From JBIQKZ01 sp044464765 (GTDB lineage Bacteria > Pseudomonadota > Gammaproteobacteria > Burkholderiales > Burkholderiaceae_B), in NCBI GenBank assembly GCA_044464765.1, contig JBIQKZ010000015.1:1-64000 (forward strand): a stretch of 64,000 bases of DNA, read 5' to 3'. The notes beneath the pieces are model-generated. The model ran no database searches. It worked only from the letters and a program-made list of their open reading frames with translations, and was not told where the DNA came from. The number at the start of each line of letters is the position of its first letter. Positions within the stretch are counted from its first letter, which is position 1. Shown piece by piece: positions 41,492-50,725 of the stretch. The position numbers were made by a program, and so were the translations under genes.

Positions 41492-42301
41492 ATGAGCCTG
41501 CCCCCTTTTGTGCGCCAGCACAATCCACTCTCCGAACGAACCTTGCAGCAAAGGCTGGGCGCTCTGTTCATTGGCGCGCTGCTGATTTCGTTAATGTTGT
41601 ACCCGGGCGATGCCATCGCGCAGTTGGCCTTGCCTTCCATTACCTCGACCCCGGGCGTCGATGGCGGCCAGACATACTCGCTCAGCATCCAGACCTTGCT
41701 GCTGCTGACCATGATGTCCTTCCTGCCGGCCATCCTGCTGATGATGACCGGCTTCACCCGCATTATCATTGTGCTGGGCCTGCTAAGGAACGCCATGGGC
41801 ACCGGCGCTTCGCCACCCAATTCCGTGCTGATCGGGCTGGCGCTCTTCCTGACGCTATTCACCATGTCGCCGGTGTTTGATCAGATCTATACCCAGGCCT
41901 ACCAACCACTCAGCGAGGGCAGCATCAGCTTCGAGACTGCCATGGAACAAGGCGTAAAGCCCTTGCATGCCTTCATGCTGAATCAAACTCGCGAGGCGGA
42001 CCTCTCGCTTTTCGCCAATATGGCCAATGTAGGCGAACTGCAGAGTCCCGAAGATGTTCCTTTGCGCGTGCTGGTGCCCGCCTTCGTCACCAGCGAGCTG
42101 AAAACCGCATTCCAGATCGGCTTTACTGTTTTTATTCCCTTTCTGATCATCGACCTCGTCATCGCCAGCGTGTTGATGGCCCTGGGCATGATGATGGTCC
42201 CGCCGGTAACCATCTCTTTACCCTTCAAACTGATGCTTTTCGTGCTGGCCGACGGCTGGCATTTGCTGCTGGGATCACTGGCCCGCAGCTTCTATCAATA
42301 G
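41492..42301 (+). CDS. fliP: Flagellar export gate protein FliP
   Basis: Core of the export gate (269 aa), pentamer in the FliP5Q4R1 complex. It has an N-terminal hydrophobic leader (about 28-48), which FliP proteins often cleave. Then come LLLLTMMSFLPAILLMMTGF, the family motif RIIIVLGLLRNAMGTGASPP, and the C-terminal helix pair (LIIDLVIASVLMALGMMMVP). The ATG at 41492 is 16 bases after the fliO stop. Length and motifs are normal. Confidence 0.97.
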   Translation: MSLPPFVRQHNPLSERTLQQRLGALFIGALLISLMLYPGDAIAQLALPSITSTPGVDGGQTYSLSIQTLLLLTMMSFLPAILLMMTGFTRIIIVLGLLRNAMGTGASPPNSVLIGLALFLTLFTMSPVFDQIYTQAYQPLSEGSISFETAMEQGVKPLHAFMLNQTREADLSLFANMANVGELQSPEDVPLRVLVPAFVTSELKTAFQIGFTVFIPFLIIDLVIASVLMALGMMMVPPVTISLPFKLMLFVLADGWHLLLGSLARSFYQ

Positions 42302-42308
42302 GACGATC

Positions 42309-42578
42309 ATGACAGCCGAAACCGTAATGTCCATGACCTACCTCGCCATGAAGGTGGCCCTGATCCTGGCCGGCCCACTGCTACTGGTGACATTGACGGT
42401 GGGCCTTCTGATCAGCATCTTCCAGGCCGCCACCCAGATCAACGAAATGACCCTGTCGTTCATTCCCAAGCTTCTGGCTGTGGGCGCGACCGTCGTGCTG
42501 CTGGGCCCGTGGTTGATCGCCACCATGGTCGACTATATGCAGAAACTGTTCTCCAGCATTCCGGGCCTGGTTTCCTGA
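42309..42578 (+). CDS. fliQ: Flagellar export gate protein FliQ
   Basis: Two-helix membrane protein (89 aa), four copies of which wrap the FliP/FliR core. The helices are about residues 15-38 and 52-75. The loop QAATQINEMTLSFIPK between them is diagnostic. It starts 7 bases after fliP. Confidence 0.96.
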   Translation: MTAETVMSMTYLAMKVALILAGPLLLVTLTVGLLISIFQAATQINEMTLSFIPKLLAVGATVVLLGPWLIATMVDYMQKLFSSIPGLVS

Positions 42579-42609
42579 CCGCCATCGCACGCGACCGGAC
42601 ACGTTTGCG

Positions 42610-43401
42610 ATGATCTCCGTCGAACTGGATCAGCTATATGGTTGGATCAATACCTTCATGTGGCCGTTCCTGCGCATTCTGGCGCTCTGCGGCACCGCTC
42701 CCCTGCTCAGCGAATCGTCCGTTCCCGTACGCGTGAAGGTGGGCCTGTCAGCGCTGACCGCCATTGCGCTGGCGCCGGCTCTACCACCCGCGCCCAGCCT
42801 GTCGCCCGCCTCGTATCAAGGTTTGTGGATCGCCGCCCAGCAGGTGTTCATCGGCATTGCCCTGGGACTGACCATGCGCATTGTGTTTGCCGCCGTACAA
42901 ACGGCCGGCGAGTTCATCGGCCTGCAAATGGGCCTGTCCTTTGCGTCGTTCTTCGATCCAGCCACGGGGGCCAATACTGCCGTGCTGTCGCGCCTGATGA
43001 ACGTCGTGGCTATGCTTGTCTTTCTGGCCCTGAACGGACATTTGATCATGCTGAGCGGCCTGGCTCATACCTTTGATGTTTTTCCCGTTGGCGCGGACGG
43101 CTTTCAAATCGATGGCCTGGGCGTTCTGTTCAAATGGAGCTCCGAGGTCATGGTCTCGGGCATGCTGCTCGCGCTACCGCTGATTATCGTCTTGCTGAGC
43201 ATCAACCTGGCATTGGGCATCCTGAACCGGACGGCCCAACAACTCTCGGTGTTCGCCGTCGGGTTTCCCATCAGTTTGACGGTCGGCCTGATCCTGCTGG
43301 CTGTGGTGCTGCCACAGACCACACCCTTCCTGACACAACTTTTCGACGCCGGCTATGCGGCCATGAGCCAATTGATCCGGGCACTGGCCGGCATCGGCTA
43401 A
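42610..43401 (+). CDS. fliR: Flagellar export gate protein FliR
   Basis: Membrane protein (263 aa) that closes the export gate core; it resembles a FliP-FliQ fusion. Six hydrophobic segments are visible. ETAGEFIGLQMG-like GEFIGLQMGLSFASFFDPATG and GILNRTAQQLSVFAVGFPIS are family motifs. It is the last gene of the fliF-fliR run and is convergent with the lipoprotein gene 59 bases away. Confidence 0.96.
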   Translation: MISVELDQLYGWINTFMWPFLRILALCGTAPLLSESSVPVRVKVGLSALTAIALAPALPPAPSLSPASYQGLWIAAQQVFIGIALGLTMRIVFAAVQTAGEFIGLQMGLSFASFFDPATGANTAVLSRLMNVVAMLVFLALNGHLIMLSGLAHTFDVFPVGADGFQIDGLGVLFKWSSEVMVSGMLLALPLIIVLLSINLALGILNRTAQQLSVFAVGFPISLTVGLILLAVVLPQTTPFLTQLFDAGYAAMSQLIRALAGIG

Positions 43402-43460
43402 GGAAATTCGCCTGGACGGGTCAGCCTGCCCAAGGTCCGACCGTCCGAACGATCCGGCGC

Positions 43461-43955
43461 TTAAGGAGCCAGGGGGTAGGCGACGGCTGGCTGTGCGATG
43501 TCGATTTCCAGCGCTTGCAGCGAGGCCCGGGGGCCACCGGCAGGCGTCGCCGCCCCACCCTCGCCGGTGGTTTCCGCCGCGACCCGCGCCGGCGATGCAA
43601 GCACATTATTGCTGTCCACCACACGCACGAACCGTTGCCCGGAATCAAAAGACAGCAACAGCGATTGGCGGAAATAGATGGCATCGGTCAGCACGGTGGC
43701 TGAATGCTGCCAGAGCGCCAGGGCGGCGCCGTCACGTTGACGATAGATGTTATCGGGCGCGCCCAGCAGTTCCACCGCCTGCGCAAAAGTGGTGCGGCCC
43801 GGCTCCATGCGGCTTAATGCCGACGAATCGAAACGGCGACCGCTGGTGCTGCATGCCGCCAGCAGGCATAAGCCCACGAGCGCCAGCGCCAGGCACAGGC
43901 GTCCATGAACACCACGCACTCCACCTATGGACCAACGACAGAAAGCGCCAATCAT
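43461..43955 (-). CDS. Putative lipoprotein, BamE/SmpA-like
   Basis: Protein of 164 aa with a hydrophobic leader and a lipobox LAAC giving lipidated Cys35. The mature part (MEPGRTTFAQAVELLGAPDN, then LWQHSATVLTDAIYF) resembles the small two-strand BamE/SmpA/OmlA fold. A Gly/Ala/Thr-rich tail follows. It is anchored either to the outer or inner membrane, since residue +2 is Ser, not Asp, which favours the outer. The ATG shares one base with the stop of the chemoreceptor gene, so both belong to the flgKL operon. A flagellar role is inferred only from this placement. Confidence 0.75.
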   Translation of the reverse strand: MIGAFCRWSIGGVRGVHGRLCLALALVGLCLLAACSTSGRRFDSSALSRMEPGRTTFAQAVELLGAPDNIYRQRDGAALALWQHSATVLTDAIYFRQSLLLSFDSGQRFVRVVDSNNVLASPARVAAETTGEGGAATPAGGPRASLQALEIDIAQPAVAYPLAP

Positions 43956-45364
43956 CAGAACTCTTCCCAATCACCTTCTGCGCTGGCTTGCGTGCTGGCC
44001 GGCCGGACATAGCTGGTTTGCGGCGGCGAAGGAGCCCGTGCGGGCGTGGGGCTGGCGCTGGCATCTGCCAACGCCCGTCGCGAGGCATTGACCACAGCTT
44101 CGGTGCGAACGCCGGCGATTGCCGGTGCGGGCCGTGACGACGATTGTTCGACGGCGACGACGCGCGCGGGCAGCGCCACTGCAGCCACGTCGATAACCTG
44201 ATGATCGCCCAGTTTGAAGCCTGAGACCGCCTGATTCACATAGGACACATGATTGCGAAACTGTTCGGCCGACTTGGCTGCTTCCTGCACCAGGATGGCA
44301 TTTTGCTGGGTGACGCCGTCCATTTGGGCCACAGCCAGGTTCACCTGATCAATGCCGCTGGCCTGCTCGGTGGTTGCCGCCGAAATTTCCCCCATGATGT
44401 CAGTTACCCGCGCAACAGAGGTCACGATTTCTTCCATGGTGGAGCCCGCGCGTTCCACTTGCTCCGAACCTTCGGCGACTTTCTTGACCGAGTCGTCGAT
44501 AAGATCCTTGATTTCCTTGGCGGCATGCGCGCTGCGTTGCGCCAGCGCGCGCACTTCTGACGCCACCACCGCAAAGCCCTTGCCTTGCTCTCCGGCGCGA
44601 GCGGCTTCAACCGCCGCATTCAGGGCCAGGATGTTGGTTTGAAAAGCAATGCTGTCGATCACACCCACAATGTCGGAAATCTTGCGGGAACTGGCCGAAA
44701 TGTCTTGCATGGTGGACACGACTTCGCCAACCGCCTGGCCGCCGCGCTGGGCGACTTCAGAGGCAGTCACCGCAAGCTGATTGGCTTGCCGTGCATTATC
44801 GGCATTTTGCTTGACCGTGCTGGCCAGTTGCTCCATGCTTGCCGCCGTTTGCTGCAAAGCCGCCGCCTGTTGCTCGGTGCGCGAACTTAAATCGTTATTG
44901 CCGCTGACGATCTGGTGCGCTCCGGCGCCGATCAATTCCATACCAGCCCGCACGCTGCCCACGTTGCGCCCCAGGCTATCCTGCAAGCGCTTCATGATCG
45001 CATACAGGTGGCCGATTTCGTGCTGTGCCGCCCCATCGATCCGCTGCGTAAGATCGCCGGCCGCAATACGTTCGAATACCTGCCTGGCCTGGCCCAGGGG
45101 ACGCCACAAAGCCCGCGACAGCGCCAGCAGGGCGAGCACGGCAAAAGCCACCGCCAGTATGGCCACTGCCAACAAGGCATGGCTCGCGAATTCGGTGCGT
45201 TGCCGTACCGATTCCAGAGTCGCGGCACCGGTTGCCGCGCCAATTTCCAGCCCATTCTGTTGCAATGCATACCAGCCCGTGGCCGACCCGGCCACCGCCA
45301 GCAAGGCCAAGAGCAGGATCAGCAATGTAAAGCTTGCTTTATGCCATTGAGTAAACTTCATCAA
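43955..45364 (-). CDS. Methyl-accepting chemotaxis protein with CheR-tether pentapeptide
   Basis: Chemoreceptor of 469 aa. Two membrane helices (about 11-31 and 62-83) enclose a periplasmic part of only 30 residues, too short for a ligand domain. It may thus sense membrane or internal signals or act through partners. A HAMP segment follows, then the signalling hairpin with tip ISDIVGVIDSIAFQTNILAL and EAARAGEQGKGFAVVASEVR. The C-terminus ends DWEEF, matching the xWxxF tether for CheR and CheB. The gene lies 20 bases after flgL and overlaps the lipoprotein gene, so it is read from the sigma-28 promoter before flgK. Confidence 0.95.
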   Translation of the reverse strand: MMKFTQWHKASFTLLILLLALLAVAGSATGWYALQQNGLEIGAATGAATLESVRQRTEFASHALLAVAILAVAFAVLALLALSRALWRPLGQARQVFERIAAGDLTQRIDGAAQHEIGHLYAIMKRLQDSLGRNVGSVRAGMELIGAGAHQIVSGNNDLSSRTEQQAAALQQTAASMEQLASTVKQNADNARQANQLAVTASEVAQRGGQAVGEVVSTMQDISASSRKISDIVGVIDSIAFQTNILALNAAVEAARAGEQGKGFAVVASEVRALAQRSAHAAKEIKDLIDDSVKKVAEGSEQVERAGSTMEEIVTSVARVTDIMGEISAATTEQASGIDQVNLAVAQMDGVTQQNAILVQEAAKSAEQFRNHVSYVNQAVSGFKLGDHQVIDVAAVALPARVVAVEQSSSRPAPAIAGVRTEAVVNASRRALADASASPTPARAPSPPQTSYVRPASTQASAEGDWEEF

Positions 45365-45384
45365 AATGCTCCGCAGGAAATGAT

Positions 45385-46668
45385 TTAATTTGAACCAATA
45401 CTGAACAGGTTGGCGCTCTGGATTTTTCTGAACGCCAAGGCGGCGGCTTCAAGCGCCGACTGTCTTAACTGCAGTTGCGTGGTGGCGGAGTAATAGTCGA
45501 GATCCTCAAGCCGGGAAATCTGGCCGCTGTAGCTTAAGTCGCGCGCCGCGCCATTGGCGTCGATGGCCTCGATTTCGTTCAGGCGCGCACCAACTGACGA
45601 ACGCACGGTCAAGACCTGGTCGTAGGAGATATCGATTTTCTGCATGGCGGTTGCCAAGGCATTGCCCAATGCCACGCCGACGCTGGCATCGATATTGCCC
45701 TGGGTCGGGGTATTCAAGGCGAGCACAATGTCGTCCAGCGCATTAAAGATATTCAGGTCGACACCCACTCCACCCTCGTTGGCAACCGCGGGCAACAGTT
45801 GAAATGCATCCCCCGCCTTGGGGTTGCCCGAGAACGCCACCTGTAATCCGCCCGGGATGGTTAAGGCGTTGGTCCCGGATTGGAAATCGTGCGGACCGCC
45901 GCCGTCGATAGCTGTAAGGTTGCCCGTTTCCCCGAGCGCATGCACGGTGTATTGCACCGTTGAATCGGGCGCGGGCGTTTCGGAAAAGACGATTTGGAAC
46001 GAACCACCGACATTGTCGCCCTTGGGATGGGTGATGACGGGCGCCCCGATCAGCCCGGTGCCCGTATTGGCCACGCCTGCCTGTGTTACGTAAGCGCGCG
46101 AGCCTTGCGCCGCTTGAGCAAAAATAGTGCTGCCTACATCGCTATAGGCGATTTGCCGGGTCTGGTCGGCCTGGATCAACCGCTGACCCTGGTCGCCGTT
46201 ATACGCAACCCGGCCATTGTTGTCCGCCAGAAAGGCGGGCTGGTTGCCCGCATGTCCGGAAAACAGGTACTGCCCACTGCCGTCCGTACTATTGGCCAGG
46301 CCCAACAAGGTGCTCTTGGCATTGGAAAACACAGTGGCCAGGGTGGCGCGATCGGCATCGGACAATGTGCCGTTGCCGGCCTGGACCAACCGGGTCTTGA
46401 CATCTTGAAGAAGCGTAACCGTGGAATCAAGCGCATTCAGCTCTATGCCCAGATTGCTTTTAAGCTGTTCGCGATTATCGGAAAAACGCTGGTTCAGGCT
46501 TTGCGCCTGCCGAATATTGACGGCCTGGGAAGCCGCCAAGGGATCATCCGCCGGCGAGACCATGCGCTTGCCACTGGCTGTTTGCTGAAACAGATGCAAG
46601 AGATCCGACTGCTGGGCATTGATCGAGTTCAGGCCCGTCTGAAAAAAGAGAGTAGAGCTGATACGCAT
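45385..46668 (-). CDS. flgL: Flagellar hook-filament junction protein FlgL
   Basis: Hook-associated protein 3 (427 aa), the second junction ring between hook and filament. The N-terminal flagellin-like segment (RISSTLFFQTGLNSINAQQS, then GKRMVSPADDPLAASQAVNI) and the C-terminal helix (RLEDLDYYSATTQLQLRQSALEA) are typical. It is exported after the hook switch with chaperone FlgN. It lies 76 bases after flgK and 20 before the chemoreceptor gene. Confidence 0.95.
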   Translation of the reverse strand: MRISSTLFFQTGLNSINAQQSDLLHLFQQTASGKRMVSPADDPLAASQAVNIRQAQSLNQRFSDNREQLKSNLGIELNALDSTVTLLQDVKTRLVQAGNGTLSDADRATLATVFSNAKSTLLGLANSTDGSGQYLFSGHAGNQPAFLADNNGRVAYNGDQGQRLIQADQTRQIAYSDVGSTIFAQAAQGSRAYVTQAGVANTGTGLIGAPVITHPKGDNVGGSFQIVFSETPAPDSTVQYTVHALGETGNLTAIDGGGPHDFQSGTNALTIPGGLQVAFSGNPKAGDAFQLLPAVANEGGVGVDLNIFNALDDIVLALNTPTQGNIDASVGVALGNALATAMQKIDISYDQVLTVRSSVGARLNEIEAIDANGAARDLSYSGQISRLEDLDYYSATTQLQLRQSALEAAALAFRKIQSANLFSIGSN

Positions 46669-46744
46669 GACAACGGCCTTATTGATAAAAAATTCGGTGA
46701 TGAACGCGATGACGCAAGCGCAGGCTTAAATGAACGGCTGCCCC

Positions 46745-48400
46745 CTAGCGACCCAGGCTCAAAAGGGTGTCAAACAAGGTTGCACTGACGTCGATCAAAC
46801 GGGATGCCGCCCTGAACTGTTCCTGATAGCGGTCGAGGTTGACGTATTCTTCGTTGAGGTTGACACCGGACACTGCCTGCTGCGCGGCATAGTTTTGCTG
46901 GATCAGGGTGGCCTGCGCCTTGGCCGCCGTTGCATTGTGCTGCGTCAGCACGCCAACCCGGTTGACGATTTGCGAGAATGCCTCATTTAGCCCCATGGTT
47001 CCGTTCGCAAGGACTTTTTTCGTTTGCAGCTTGGCCAGACTTAAGGCGTTATCACCGTCGGACTGCCCTGCATCGGTTTTGGCCGCCGCGATCTGGGCGG
47101 CGTTGTCCAGATTCAGGCTTAGGTCGCCGGCGGCATTCCGGGTAGGCTGCAACAGCCAGGAATCGCCCACCGCGGGCGTGCCCTGCACCGTAAACTGGAC
47201 ACCCTCGAACTGCACCGGCGACCCATTGCCCTGATAAACCTGCACGCCGTTGGGCACACTGAACACGGCATACTGCGCCCCGTCGTAGCTGATGCGGTAA
47301 TCTTGACCGGCAAGCTGTTGCGCTGCCTGTTCTGGCGGATTGATGAACTCGGCGCTTAAATGGGCCGACCCTCTATTGCCCTCGGCCTGCAGCACCACCG
47401 GCGGTTTAAGCGAGAAAAAGTCCAGCCCCACATTGCCATTCAGGTCAAAACCCTTTTTGTGCGCGGCATTGACCGACAAGGCCAGGCCTGTCGCAAGACG
47501 CCCCAATTCATTCTGGATGGAGTCCAGGGCCTCGGTGCGGTATTGCAACAAGCCGCCCAGGCTTCCCCCTGCCAGGGAGTCGTCATGCAACTCGATCAGC
47601 GTGCCGCCGCCCGTTCCCGATGGCGCGGTATAGGCCACAGCCATGCGCGAGGGATCGTTGGCCGAAGGCACCGCTTTCAATGGGAACACGGTTCCGCCGC
47701 CCAGCAGCACCTGGCCGTTGCCAATCGTAAGGTTGAAGCTGCCGTCCTGCTCGATGACCTTGACGCCCGCCAATTGGCTTAGTTCCGACATAAGCTGATC
47801 ACGCTGATCCAGCAAGTCGTTGGGGGGCTGACCAGAGCCGGCCTTGGCGATAATAATTTGCTGATTCAGATCGCTGACGCGTTCAACATAGCTGTTTATC
47901 TGAGAAACGACGGTCGTGATCTGGGTATTGATATTGCTGCGCTGCGCGTCGAGAAACGCGTTGGCGTCGTTGATCTGCCCCACCAGGCTGGATGCCCGCC
48001 CAAGCAGTTCCTGGCGGGCTGCAGGATCGGCGGGCGCCGAAGCGACGGCCTGGATGCCATCGAAGAACTTCTGCAAGGCAGGGCTGACGCCCACCGTGGG
48101 ATCGCCAAACAGATTGTTCACCTGGCTGACTTCGTTACCGTAGGTTATGAGCGATGCCCCGTTGCTTTGCGCATTGACCAGTTGGCGGTACAGAAAATTG
48201 TTATACGAACGCTGAATGCTATCGGTTTGCACACCGCGCCCCACCCAGCCTGCCCCGGTATTCTGTGCCCCAGCCGAAGACACGACCACCGACTGGCGGT
48301 TATACCCGTCGGTGGCGGCGTTGTTGATATTGTGGCCGGCTGTCTGAAGACGGTGCTGGGCTGCATTGATGCCCGACAGACCCAAATTGGCAAGATTCAT
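46745..48400 (-). CDS. flgK: Flagellar hook-filament junction protein FlgK
   Basis: Hook-associated protein 1 (551 aa), the first junction ring. The N-terminus (NLANLGLSGINAAQHRLQTAGHNINNAATDGYNRQSV) and the C-terminus (VSGVNLNEEYVNLDRYQEQFRAASRLIDV) are diagnostic. A sigma-28 promoter lies 64-90 bases upstream. It heads the operon flgK-flgL-chemoreceptor-lipoprotein. Confidence 0.96.
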   Translation of the reverse strand: MNLANLGLSGINAAQHRLQTAGHNINNAATDGYNRQSVVVSSAGAQNTGAGWVGRGVQTDSIQRSYNNFLYRQLVNAQSNGASLITYGNEVSQVNNLFGDPTVGVSPALQKFFDGIQAVASAPADPAARQELLGRASSLVGQINDANAFLDAQRSNINTQITTVVSQINSYVERVSDLNQQIIIAKAGSGQPPNDLLDQRDQLMSELSQLAGVKVIEQDGSFNLTIGNGQVLLGGGTVFPLKAVPSANDPSRMAVAYTAPSGTGGGTLIELHDDSLAGGSLGGLLQYRTEALDSIQNELGRLATGLALSVNAAHKKGFDLNGNVGLDFFSLKPPVVLQAEGNRGSAHLSAEFINPPEQAAQQLAGQDYRISYDGAQYAVFSVPNGVQVYQGNGSPVQFEGVQFTVQGTPAVGDSWLLQPTRNAAGDLSLNLDNAAQIAAAKTDAGQSDGDNALSLAKLQTKKVLANGTMGLNEAFSQIVNRVGVLTQHNATAAKAQATLIQQNYAAQQAVSGVNLNEEYVNLDRYQEQFRAASRLIDVSATLFDTLLSLGR

Positions 48401-48463
48401 GAGGATTCCGCGATAAGCGGCTGGGGCGTGAGCTCCCGCGCCGGAAAACAGTTACACAGTGGG

Positions 48464-48490
48464 TTAACGGCAAATTGAGGGAATTATTTA
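48464..48490 (-). promoter_or_regulatory. Sigma-28 promoter upstream of flgK
   Basis: On the minus strand TAAATAAT (48490-48483), 11 bases, then GCCGTTAA (48471-48464). The -10 and spacing fit the FliA consensus; the -35 is weaker in its second half. It should drive flgK, flgL, the chemoreceptor and the lipoprotein gene. Confidence 0.75.
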
Positions 48491-48524
48491 GTCATTCTGC
48501 GTGTCGACCCGCAAGCCACATCCA

Positions 48525-49547
48525 TCAGGCCTGAAAATAGGCCATGATGGAAATCAGCTTGCTTGCATAGTTTGGATCGGTGGCATAGCCGGCCTTCTGG
48601 ATACGATGCGCAGCGTCTTCCGCGCTGGGTGCGGTCACGACGTCGCGATAACGTTCATTGCTGCTGATCAGGCGTGCATAATCAGCAAACGAGTCGGCAT
48701 ACGAATCGTAAGCGCGAAACGGCTGCATCACCTTGTGCGCGACGCCGTTTTCATATTCAGTCGTCATGATGTTCACCACCTTGCCTGTCCAGTTGGGGGA
48801 GGCTTTAATCCCGAACAGGTTGTAGCTTTGGCTGCCGTCCTCGCCTCGAATTTCGCGTCGACCCCAGCCAGACTCAAGCGCAGCCTGACTAAGAATCAAC
48901 TTGGCGGGCACGCCGCTCTCGTTCGAGGCGTGCCTGGCGGCGGCCGACATCCGGGCGACAAAGTCCTCGATATGATCGGGCGCGCCCTTGACGGCCGAGA
49001 ACAACGCTTGCGCCGCTTTAGCAACAGGGCTCTGCGTCAGCACATCGATCAAACCGGAAAGGGATGGGAACCGGCCTGTTTCTTCCGCCTCCTCACCTAT
49101 ACGCGAACGCAAGCCAGGCACGCGTGAAGATGCCAGCTCAGGCGCCGACGGCGTACGAGCATCGCTCGAGCCGGTATCCGCTCCGCCCCGGATCTGGCTT
49201 AGAAGCGCCTGCGCCAGGCCTATTCCGGGATCGGAGAGTTGCAAAGCAACCTGCTCGTCCGACAAGCTGCGCGCCAGTCGGGTTTGATCGCTTTCAAACA
49301 TGCCTTGCAAGCCGCTGGACTGCCTGGCCTGCTTGAGCAATTGCTGAATAAACAAGGCTTCGAACTGTTGGGCGATTTCCCGGTCGGCCTGGACGGAACC
49401 AGAGGCCCGCGCCAAGCCGTCCGCTGGGCCTGCCTGTGCACTCGCCGCCAAGCCGCCAAGACGCGCGCCGCTGTTCAACCGCTCCAGCTGACGCAAATCA
49501 GGTGTGACTCTGGGGGCCTGGGGACGTGAAATATAGTGATGCGACAT
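48525..49547 (-). CDS. flgJ: Flagellar rod-capping protein and muramidase FlgJ
   Basis: Dual-domain protein (340 aa). The N-terminal rod-scaffold domain (about 45-120, AQQFEALFIQQLLKQARQSSG) caps the growing rod. The C-terminal glucosaminidase domain (about 190-340) opens peptidoglycan; its likely catalytic Glu lies in LILSQAALESGWG, followed by NLFGIKASPNWTG and the closing YAS-KLISIMAYF. The ATG at 49547 is chosen because a longer frame adds residues overlapping flgI. It lies 16 bases after flgI. Confidence 0.95.
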   Translation of the reverse strand: MSHHYISRPQAPRVTPDLRQLERLNSGARLGGLAASAQAGPADGLARASGSVQADREIAQQFEALFIQQLLKQARQSSGLQGMFESDQTRLARSLSDEQVALQLSDPGIGLAQALLSQIRGGADTGSSDARTPSAPELASSRVPGLRSRIGEEAEETGRFPSLSGLIDVLTQSPVAKAAQALFSAVKGAPDHIEDFVARMSAAARHASNESGVPAKLILSQAALESGWGRREIRGEDGSQSYNLFGIKASPNWTGKVVNIMTTEYENGVAHKVMQPFRAYDSYADSFADYARLISSNERYRDVVTAPSAEDAAHRIQKAGYATDPNYASKLISIMAYFQA

Positions 49548-49563
49548 GGACGTGACACTATCC

Positions 49564-50712
49564 TTAGATGATCTCCAGATCGGCGCGCAAGGCGCCTGCA
49601 CTCTTGAGCGTTTGCAAGATGGACAACAGATCTTGCGGTGTGGCGCCCAAGGCATTCAGCGCCTTGACCACATCGGCCAGGTTGGCGCTGGTTCTAACCC
49701 GCTGCAAACTGCCCTGCTCGCTGCGCATTTCGATCTGGGTGTTCTCGGTAACCACGGTCTGCCCGCCGGCAAATGGGGTATCCGGCTGGCTGACTTGCTG
49801 CTGGTTGCTGATGACAACCGACAGGTTCCCATAAGCAACAGCCGCCTCGTCGATGGTGACGGTACGATTCATCACCACCGACCCGGTGCGCGCATTGATG
49901 ATGACTTTGGCGCGTGCCGGCGGCAGCGCAACCTGCACATTCTCGACGTCCGACAGAAAACGCGCCTGCTCGCCCGGATCAAGCGGCCCGCGCAACTGGA
50001 TGACCCGACCATCCAGCGCGGTGGCGGTTCCCTTGCCAAAACGCTTGTCCAGCGCCGCCACCACATTCTGCGTAATGCTGAAATCCGTGGTGTTCATCTC
50101 CAGGTTGATAAAGCCGTCGCGGGCAAACATGGTGGGCACCCCCCGTTCGACAATCGCCCCGTTACTGATAATGCCGCCGTTTAGTTGATTGACCTGCACG
50201 CTGGAACCGCCCGACTGGGCGCCGGCTCCGCCCACCAGCAAGTTACCCTGGGCCATGGCATAGACCTGTCCGTTCGCGCCTTTCAACGGCGTCATCAACA
50301 AGGTGCCGCCCCGCAAGCTCTTGGCGTTGCCCATCGACGACACCACCACGTCGACCGTCTGCCCTGGGCGCGCAAACGCCGGCAAGCGGGCCGTGACCAT
50401 GACCGCCGCCACATTCTTGACCTGCATATTCGTACCTTGCGGCACGGTCACTCCCAATTGCGACAACATATTGGTCAGGCTCTGTTGGGTGAACGGCGTC
50501 TGGCGCACCTGGTCGCCGCTGCCATCCAGGCCCACCACCAGCCCATAGCCAATCAATTGATTGGCGCGCACCCCTTGTATCGACGCCAAATCCTTGATGC
50601 GGTCGGCATGAGCGGGAACGCTCAGCCCCAACAAAGCCATCAACAATGCGGCAGCAAAAACGATGGATCCGCGCAAAAGCCGGGTGGTAAGGAATCGCAC
50701 GAGCGTTCGCAT
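49564..50712 (-). CDS. flgI: Flagellar P-ring protein FlgI
   Basis: Periplasmic protein (382 aa from this start) forming the P ring around the rod in the peptidoglycan layer. The signal peptide (LLRGSIVFAAALLMALLGLS, cut near AHA-DRIKD) is followed by LASIQGVRANQLIGYGLVVG. The C-terminus (VKALNALGATPQDLLSILQ) is also typical. An ATG 10 codons earlier at 50742 overlaps the flgH end and would lengthen the leader; either start is possible. It is co-transcribed with flgH and flgJ. Confidence 0.94.
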   Translation of the reverse strand: MRTLVRFLTTRLLRGSIVFAAALLMALLGLSVPAHADRIKDLASIQGVRANQLIGYGLVVGLDGSGDQVRQTPFTQQSLTNMLSQLGVTVPQGTNMQVKNVAAVMVTARLPAFARPGQTVDVVVSSMGNAKSLRGGTLLMTPLKGANGQVYAMAQGNLLVGGAGAQSGGSSVQVNQLNGGIISNGAIVERGVPTMFARDGFINLEMNTTDFSITQNVVAALDKRFGKGTATALDGRVIQLRGPLDPGEQARFLSDVENVQVALPPARAKVIINARTGSVVMNRTVTIDEAAVAYGNLSVVISNQQQVSQPDTPFAGGQTVVTENTQIEMRSEQGSLQRVRTSANLADVVKALNALGATPQDLLSILQTLKSAGALRADLEII

Positions 50713-50725
50713 GGCTGCATACACC

